Shown here in pieces: positions 59,095-64,000 of a DNA stretch of 64,000 nucleotides; position 1 is the stretch's first letter; each line of letters opens with the position of its first letter. The notes below the pieces were generated by a model that saw nothing but the letters and a program-made list of their open reading frames with translations, searched no databases and was not told the DNA's origin. The stretch spans positions 3,844,001 through 3,908,000 of the forward strand of contig BOPV01000001.1 of the NCBI GenBank assembly GCA_018332375.1, in the 5' to 3' direction. The DNA is from Roseiterribacter gracilis. GTDB lineage: Bacteria > Pseudomonadota > Alphaproteobacteria > BOG-932 > Roseiterribacteraceae. Both the position numbers and the translations under genes were made by a program.

Positions 59095-60108
59095 ATGGCG
59101 CCATCCATGAGTGATGACCGGAAGATTCCCCGTCTCGACGAGGTCGCCGACCGTGCCGGCGTCTCGGCCGCGACCGTGTCGCGCTTCTTCAACAATCCCA
59201 AGATGGTCGCCGCTGCGACGGCCGAGCGGATTCGCGAAGCGGTCGAGGCGACCGGCTATGTGCCGAACCTGCTTGCGGGCGGATTGGCGTCGAGCCGCAG
59301 TCGGCTTGTCGCAGCGTTGGTGCCCGACATCGCGCAATCGATCTTCAACGCGACCGTCGAAGCGATGGTCAACGAATTGTCGGTCGACGGGCACATCGTG
59401 ATGTTGGGCCTGACCGGCATCGACAATGCGCGCATGCCCGATCTGATTTCGGCGGCGCTGGCACGCCGCGCCGATGCGATCATCGTCACCGGCCTGGTCA
59501 ATGATCCGGCGCTGCGCGACTTGATGCGCAGCCGCAACGTCACGGTGATCGAAACCTGGGGCCTGCCGGACGATCCGATCGACGTCGCGGTCGGCTTTTC
59601 GCACCGCGCGGTTGGCCAAGATATTGCGCGCTTTCTGCGCGGCCGCGGCTATCGCCGGCCACATTTGCTAACTGCGACGGGCACGCGCGCGATGGAGCGA
59701 CGCCAGGGCTTCGTCGATGACTGGACGACAGCCGGCGGCGAAACACCGACAGAGATGACGTTCGAAAGCCAGACGCGGTTCGGCCATGGCCGCGCCGCCT
59801 TTCGCGCCATTCGCGAATTGCCAACGCGTCCCGACGTGATCGTCTGCAGCTCTGACTGGTTGGCGCAGGGCGTCTTGGTCGAAGCGATGGCGGCGGGCGT
59901 GCGCGTGCCCGACGAACTTGCGGTGGTCGGTTTCGGCAATCTGGCGCTGGCTGCCGAAATGCGCCCGACCTTGACGACCGTGGATATCGACGGCGCGCGG
60001 ATCGGGCGCGAAGCGGTCGACGTGTTACGCCGCCGCGCCGCCGGCAAAGAGATTCCCGATCGTCATATCGACGTCGGTTTTCGTCTGATTGCTAGAGAGA
60101 GCGCTTAG
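59095..60108 (+). CDS. LacI family transcriptional regulator
   Basis: A 337-residue LacI/GalR regulator. The HTH is LDEVADRAGVSAATVSRFFNNP near residues 14-36, the hinge helix YVPNLLAGGLAS, and the effector domain LVAALVPDIAQSIFNATVEAM to VVGFGNLALAAEMRPTLTTVDID. It is of the GntR-gluconate type in the hinge but with an unknown inducer, probably an aromatic-derived acid here. A start at 59107 is also possible. Divergent from P450. Confidence 0.92.
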   Translation: MAPSMSDDRKIPRLDEVADRAGVSAATVSRFFNNPKMVAAATAERIREAVEATGYVPNLLAGGLASSRSRLVAALVPDIAQSIFNATVEAMVNELSVDGHIVMLGLTGIDNARMPDLISAALARRADAIIVTGLVNDPALRDLMRSRNVTVIETWGLPDDPIDVAVGFSHRAVGQDIARFLRGRGYRRPHLLTATGTRAMERRQGFVDDWTTAGGETPTEMTFESQTRFGHGRAAFRAIRELPTRPDVIVCSSDWLAQGVLVEAMAAGVRVPDELAVVGFGNLALAAEMRPTLTTVDIDGARIGREAVDVLRRRAAGKEIPDRHIDVGFRLIARESA

Positions 60109-60110
60109 CT

Positions 60111-61133
60111 TCATGTTGGCGCGCGCGGGCTTTGCCCGCGCCTCTGCGCTAGTCGCGGCGCGACCGACAGAAGTACGATCGCGCCAATCAGAATCGTTGC
60201 GCCGATCGTTTCCGCGCCGGTCGGTGCGCGCAGTCCCCAGAACCAGGCCAGCAGAAACGACGCGACGATTCCGGCCAACAGGCTGGAGGCGCGTTCCAGC
60301 GGCACGCAGTAACTATTCTCGCGCGCGTCGAGCAGGATGATTGCGGCGAAGATCGAAATGATAGTCAGCGAGGTTGCGATTCCCGCCAACGGCCAGATCA
60401 CCGGATCGGTCCAGACGGCGATAAATCCCCAACCCAGCTCGCCCGCTTGCGATCCCAGTCCGGAGGCCGACAAAGCAGCAAGCGCTGCGATCGACAGCGG
60501 CAGCGCGATCATCTTTTCTTCGACGAAATAGCGGCGCACCGCGGCTGGGTCGTTGTTCTTGGCAACGCGCGTCATCACTGCGAGGCGCAGGAAATATCCG
60601 ACCGTGTACAAGACGACGGTTGCGATCGCGAGCGGTGGCAGGTCGAAGCCGCCGCGCTGCTGCACGACAAAGGCCAGCGCGATTGCGACCAACACCAGCG
60701 CGGTCCAGCTCCACCAGCGCACGCGGCGGCCGAAGATCAGATCGACCAGTGGCGCGATGATCAGAATGTCGCCGCGCATCAACAGCTGAATGAATGGAAT
60801 GCTGACGCCCTGGAAGGTGAAGGACAGAGGCACGGTGAACAGCACCAGCGCCGTGCCGATGCCCGACAGGAAGGTGTATTTCGTCGGCACCGGAATGCGC
60901 TTGCCCGCGATCTGTACGCCATGCGCGTCGCGATGCCAGCCCGACAGAAAGATGAACCCGTAGGTCAGAACGAGATTGAGGATCAGCGACGCGGGCAAGG
61001 TCTCGAGTCCGGTCAGCGCGCGGCCCAACCCGGCATGCGGGATCGACGTGACCAGCCGCGTGACGATGATGTTCGGCAGGTAGCTGAGAAAATAGAGCAG
61101 CACGATCGCTTCGAGCGGAACGCGACCGATCAC
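60111..61133 (-). CDS. EamA/DMT-superfamily transporter-like membrane protein
   Basis: A 340-residue protein with about ten hydrophobic spans, resembling EamA-type drug/metabolite transporters: EAIVLLYFLSYLPNIIVTRLV, PLSFTFQGVSIPFIQLLMRGDILIIAPLVDLIFGRR, TALVLVAIALAFVV and CVPLERASSLLAGIVASFLLAWFWG. The GTG start overlaps the CapA3 stop (GTGA), which makes it the last gene of the pcaBDC-capA operon. It may export or import a pathway intermediate. Confidence 0.75.
   Translation of the reverse strand: MIGRVPLEAIVLLYFLSYLPNIIVTRLVTSIPHAGLGRALTGLETLPASLILNLVLTYGFIFLSGWHRDAHGVQIAGKRIPVPTKYTFLSGIGTALVLFTVPLSFTFQGVSIPFIQLLMRGDILIIAPLVDLIFGRRVRWWSWTALVLVAIALAFVVQQRGGFDLPPLAIATVVLYTVGYFLRLAVMTRVAKNNDPAAVRRYFVEEKMIALPLSIAALAALSASGLGSQAGELGWGFIAVWTDPVIWPLAGIATSLTIISIFAAIILLDARENSYCVPLERASSLLAGIVASFLLAWFWGLRAPTGAETIGATILIGAIVLLSVAPRLAQRRGQSPRAPT
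60123..60141 (-). terminator. Possible hairpin at the lacI/EamA convergent end
   Basis: GCGCGGGC/GCCCGCGC with a TTT loop, lying inside the last codons of the EamA gene and just after the lacI stop. No T run follows on either strand, so termination is uncertain. Confidence 0.35.
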
Positions 61134-62248
61134 GATGCAGATCCGATCGCGACATGCTCGCCGGCAACGCGATAGGTGGCGTTGAGGCCGGCCTCGTCGG
61201 TCACCGCGCGCATATAGTCGACCACCTGCGCGAACCGTGCGTCGTCCGGCGCCAGAATGCGCGGCACCGCATCGCGATCGATCCACAAAGGCAGAAACCC
61301 AGCTTGCGCGATCTTTCCGTCGGCAATCTCCAGCCGCGCGATCATCGACATGCGCGACGCGGACGGAAAATTATAGAGACTGTCGAAGTCGGGCACCCAG
61401 TCTTCGGCCAGCGTCTGAATCTCTTTGAAGCTCTTGCTCGCGGCGTGCACCGGATCCATGCGCAGGTCACAGGCGAAGTTGCACAGGCTGTAGAAGACGG
61501 GCTTGCCGTCGATCAGTTCGACGCCTTTCAGAATATGCGCATGGTGACCCAGGATCGCGTCGGCGCCGGCGGCGATCGCAGCGCGGGCGACGTCGCGCTG
61601 GTAGTCGGCGATTGCCGCGCGTACGAAATGAATGCCCCAATGGTGCGACACGAGCACGATGTCGGCCTGCTGCTTGGCGGCGCGAATATCGTCTTCCATT
61701 GCCGCGAGATCATCGCGATGCGGATAGGAATGGATGCGCGGCGGCGTGCCGGGCTGGTCGTGTTCGATCTGTTCGTAAATCGTATGGGCGCGTAGCGGTG
61801 CGCAACCCGGCCGCCGCGCATCGGCCCAATAGCTCATCGGTAAGATTGAACTATAGGCCAAGGTCGCGACGCGCGTGCCGCACGGCAAGGTCGACAGGAT
61901 CGGCCGGCGCGCCGCTTCGATGTCGCGCCCGACGCCGACGACGGCAATGTCGGCGCGTTCGAGATGTTCGATCGTTTCGAAGAAGGCGTCGTTGCCCCAA
62001 TCGAGACAGTGATTGCCCGCGAACGAGATGACGTCGAAGCCGGCACGTCCCAGCGCCGCGGCGCCTTCGGGCGCGGTGAGCACAGCGTGCCGCGCCTGCG
62101 GCAGGCGTGTACCGCGTACGGCGAAACTGGTTTCGAGTTGACCAAAGACCAGGTCGGCCTGCTGCAGCGTGTCGCGCGTTGCAGCGAAACATTCATCCGG
62201 GACGTCGCGGTCCGGTGCGATATCTCCGACCGCGAGAATGACCGACAT
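61130..62248 (-). CDS. CapA-family metallophosphoesterase-like protein (CapA3) in pca operon
   Basis: A 372-residue cytoplasmic CapA-family protein. Motifs in order: AVGDIAPDR, GQLETSFA, FAGNHCLDWG, VSHHWGIHF, GHHAHILKG and KPVFYSLCNF. It is a close paralogue of CapA2 (shared PGCAPLRAHT and IEHDQPGTP). It follows pcaC after three bases and its stop is overlapped by the EamA gene. A CapA-like gene inside a beta-ketoadipate operon is unexpected, since no capsule or polyglutamate step is involved there. Function unknown. Confidence 0.88.
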   Translation of the reverse strand: MSVILAVGDIAPDRDVPDECFAATRDTLQQADLVFGQLETSFAVRGTRLPQARHAVLTAPEGAAALGRAGFDVISFAGNHCLDWGNDAFFETIEHLERADIAVVGVGRDIEAARRPILSTLPCGTRVATLAYSSILPMSYWADARRPGCAPLRAHTIYEQIEHDQPGTPPRIHSYPHRDDLAAMEDDIRAAKQQADIVLVSHHWGIHFVRAAIADYQRDVARAAIAAGADAILGHHAHILKGVELIDGKPVFYSLCNFACDLRMDPVHAASKSFKEIQTLAEDWVPDFDSLYNFPSASRMSMIARLEIADGKIAQAGFLPLWIDRDAVPRILAPDDARFAQVVDYMRAVTDEAGLNATYRVAGEHVAIGSAS

Positions 62249-62251
62249 CGC

Positions 62252-62635
62252 TTAGTCCAGGCCGAGTTCGGTGACGATCGCGGCGGTCGCTTGAAACGCG
62301 CTGTTGGCGGCGGGGACGCCGCAATAGATCGCGCTTTGCAGGATCACTTCTTTGATGCGCGCGACGCTGACGCCGTGCTGCAACGCCGCGCGAACATGCA
62401 TGACGAATTCATGCTCGCGGTTGAGCGCGATCAGCATCGACATGGTCAATAGGCGCCGCGTTTCGTGGTCGATTTCCGGACGCGACCAGATCTCGCCCCA
62501 GGCATAGCGTGTGATCAGATCCTGAAATTCGCTGTTAAGCGCGGTCGTGCCCGCAATGGCGCGGTCGACATGCGCGTCGCCCAGCACAGCGCGCCGGTTC
62601 TGCATCCCCAGCGCATGACGTTCGCGTTCGTCCAT
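62252..62635 (-). CDS. pcaC: 4-Carboxymuconolactone decarboxylase
   Basis: A 127-residue carboxymuconolactone decarboxylase (alpha-helical, trimeric family). It shows RRAVLGDAHVDRAIAGTT, ITRYAWGEIWSRPEIDHETRRLLTM, the catalytic-region HEFVMHVRAALQHGVSVARIKEVILQSAIYCGVPAAN and a length typical of stand-alone PcaC. It converts 4-carboxymuconolactone to 3-oxoadipate enol-lactone. It sits one base downstream of pcaD. Confidence 0.95.
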   Translation of the reverse strand: MDERERHALGMQNRRAVLGDAHVDRAIAGTTALNSEFQDLITRYAWGEIWSRPEIDHETRRLLTMSMLIALNREHEFVMHVRAALQHGVSVARIKEVILQSAIYCGVPAANSAFQATAAIVTELGLD

Positions 62636-62636
62636 C

Positions 62637-63410
62637 TCACGCCTCCAGGAATCGGGTCAGCGCCGCGTTGAAGTCGGCGGTACGCTCGATGTTCGACAGA
62701 TGCGCCGCGTCCAGCATCACCAGCTGTGCGCCGGGAATGTTCTGCGCCAGCTCTTCGGCATGTGCGGGCGGGGTTGCGGGATCAAAGGCGCCACCGATCA
62801 CCAAGGTCGGCACGGTGATCGTCGGCAACAAGGCGCGCTGATTCATGTCGCGAATGGCGGCGCAGCTGCCGCAATAGCCGGTGGGATCAGTCGCATGGAG
62901 CATCGATCGCACCTTGGCGACCGCGTCGGGCTGCGCGGTGCGGAAGCCAGCGGTGAACCAGCGTTCGAGGACGGTTTCGGTAATCGCGATCATGCCGCCC
63001 GCGCGCACCGCATCGATGCGTGCGTCCCAATTCGCCGGCGGGCCAAGCTCGGCCGCGGTATTGGCGATGACGAGTTTTTGGATTCGCGTCGGTGCGTTTG
63101 CGCCCAGCCACTGTCCGACCATGCCGCCCATCGACAGGCCGCAGAAGGACGCGCGTTCGACGCCGACCGCATCGAGTACGGCCAGCGCATCGCGACCGAG
63201 ACGCTCGATTTGATACGGCGCCGTCGGAACGCCCGACCGCCCGTGCCCGCGACTGTCGTAGCGAATGATGCGGTAGCGCCCGGTCAGCGCGGCGAGTTGC
63301 GCATCCCACATCGCCAGCGCCGTGCCGAGGGAATTGGAAAAGAGCAAGGCCGGGCCGTCGCCCTCGACTTGCACGTGCAGCTGCAAACCGTCGTCGGTGG
63401 TGATGTTCAT
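62637..63410 (-). CDS. pcaD: 3-Oxoadipate enol-lactonase
   Basis: A 257-residue alpha/beta hydrolase that opens 3-oxoadipate enol-lactone to 3-oxoadipate. Features are LLFSNSLGTALAMWDAQ, YDSRGHGRS, the nucleophile Ser93 in CGLSMGGMVGQWLG, the acid in GGAFDPATPP and the His in DAAHLSNIE. These match PcaD/CatD closely. Its ATG overlaps the pcaB stop (ATGA). The separate pcaC and pcaD genes show the enzyme is not the fused PcaL form. Confidence 0.96.
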   Translation of the reverse strand: MNITTDDGLQLHVQVEGDGPALLFSNSLGTALAMWDAQLAALTGRYRIIRYDSRGHGRSGVPTAPYQIERLGRDALAVLDAVGVERASFCGLSMGGMVGQWLGANAPTRIQKLVIANTAAELGPPANWDARIDAVRAGGMIAITETVLERWFTAGFRTAQPDAVAKVRSMLHATDPTGYCGSCAAIRDMNQRALLPTITVPTLVIGGAFDPATPPAHAEELAQNIPGAQLVMLDAAHLSNIERTADFNAALTRFLEA

Positions 63411-64000
63411 CGCAAAGCCCGGTCGATGAAGTGTGCGGACGATCCAAGCTGCGTGCGCGGATCGAACAGCGACGCCAGTGCGGCCGGCGAAATCGCGCCG
63501 GTGACGCGCGCATCCTGTTGCAGCAGCGTCAGCAGCGGCGTCGCCGTCGCGACGGATTTGCGGCTGGCTTCTTCGACCAGCGCGTGCGCTTCGCTACGGC
63601 CCAGCGATGGTGCCAGCGCCAAGGTCACCGCTTCGGCGAACAACAGCCCATGCGTGCGGCTGAGATTCTCGTCCATGCGTGCGCGATCGATTTCGAGTCC
63701 GGCGCAGGTCTCGCGCATCTGGCGCAGTGCGCCGCCGGCAAGCCGGAACAATTCCGGCAGCACTTCCCACTCGGCATGCCAGCCACCGACGCCGCGTTCC
63801 TGTTCCTGCGGCATCGCGCTGAGCAAGGTCGCAGCGAGACCAGGTGCGCGCAGCGCGGCCGCCAAAGTCGCGGTTGCGGCAACCGGGTTGCGCTTGTGCG
63901 GCATCGCCGACGAACCGCCGCGGCCAGGCGCTGCGGGTTCGAATGCTTCGCCGACTTCGGTTTGCATCAACAGCACGACGTCGCGTGCGACTTTCCCCAA
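63407..64000 (-). CDS. pcaB: 3-Carboxy-cis,cis-muconate cycloisomerase, C-terminal part
   Basis: Open at the right edge of the window; 197 residues are visible, in the fumarase/aspartase superfamily. The signature loop GRGGSSAMPHKRNPVAA contains the catalytic serine region. EVGEAFEPAAPGRGG and RSHGLLFAEAV-like RTHGLLFAEAVTLAL are typical of PcaB. The enzyme lactonises 3-carboxy-cis,cis-muconate. It is upstream of pcaD in the operon. The N terminus lies beyond the window; pcaGH (protocatechuate dioxygenase) may be there too. Confidence 0.94.
   Translation of the reverse strand: MGKVARDVVLLMQTEVGEAFEPAAPGRGGSSAMPHKRNPVAATATLAAALRAPGLAATLLSAMPQEQERGVGGWHAEWEVLPELFRLAGGALRQMRETCAGLEIDRARMDENLSRTHGLLFAEAVTLALAPSLGRSEAHALVEEASRKSVATATPLLTLLQQDARVTGAISPAALASLFDPRTQLGSSAHFIDRALR

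Overview
The window is a GC-rich bacterial chromosome segment, most likely from an aerobic alphaproteobacterium. It carries guaB, rsmB and guaA close together, two large TonB-dependent receptors with catabolic genes, a 1-Cys OhrR/Ohr pair, and an RRM protein with a glycine-rich tail. Genes are densely packed, with many ATGA, GTGA or TGATG overlaps. I see no insertion sequence, phage gene or CRISPR array. One tRNA (Gln, CTG anticodon) is present.

Layout. (1) 1-4955: the end of a PLP-dependent dehydratase, a flavin reductase, and then a group that looks metal-related: a tiny TRASH-like Cys protein, an AraC regulator, and a translationally chained DUF4331 - HupE - 41-residue membrane peptide - DUF4198 operon. 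(2) 5106-16864: accessory metabolic genes, namely tandem serine hydrolases, the ohr/ohrR pair with three ATCG-N4-CGAT boxes, a Zn-protease-like protein, dienelactone hydrolase, GST, and WYL and LysR regulators. (3) 16892-26674: housekeeping block with guaA, two GNATs, rsmB, guaB, the RRM protein, rlmE and tRNA-Gln. (4) 26697-41144: a TonB receptor in one operon with a TRAP transporter, divergent from secreted hydrolases. These are followed by a MarR regulator, a class III CoA-transferase, a two-subunit 2-hydroxyacyl-CoA dehydratase (HgdB/BcrB-type) and a CapA-family protein. (5) 41209-48392: two MarR regulators, a VanA-like Rieske oxygenase, an aromatic-acid MFS carrier, and a vdh - hydroxycinnamoyl-CoA hydratase/lyase - acyl-CoA synthetase operon (ferulate/coumarate side-chain shortening). 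(6) 48361-60108: MFS carriers, a di-haem peroxidase, a second TonB receptor, MmgE/PrpD, a second CapA protein, a P450 and a LacI regulator. (7) 60111-64000: a pcaB-pcaD-pcaC operon (protocatechuate branch of the beta-ketoadipate pathway) that continues directly into a third CapA gene and an EamA transporter.

Taken together, regions 4-7 look like an island for plant phenylpropanoids and lignin-derived aromatics. Uptake would use the TonB receptors, TRAP and MFS carriers. Ester cleavage would be followed by CoA activation, aryl-lactate-type dehydration (inferred), side-chain removal to aromatic aldehydes and acids, O-demethylation or hydroxylation, and ring-cleavage product processing. Repeated operator-like sequences tie the operons into small regulons: three MarR class A sites, two MarR class B sites and two LacI-type palindromes. 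The most unusual points are the three CapA-family genes, each translationally coupled to or sitting inside a catabolic operon, and the oxygen-sensitive-type dehydratase pair with no activator gene nearby. Expected partners not found in the window are the dehydratase activator ATPase, the Rieske reductase, the P450 redox partners and protocatechuate 3,4-dioxygenase (pcaGH).
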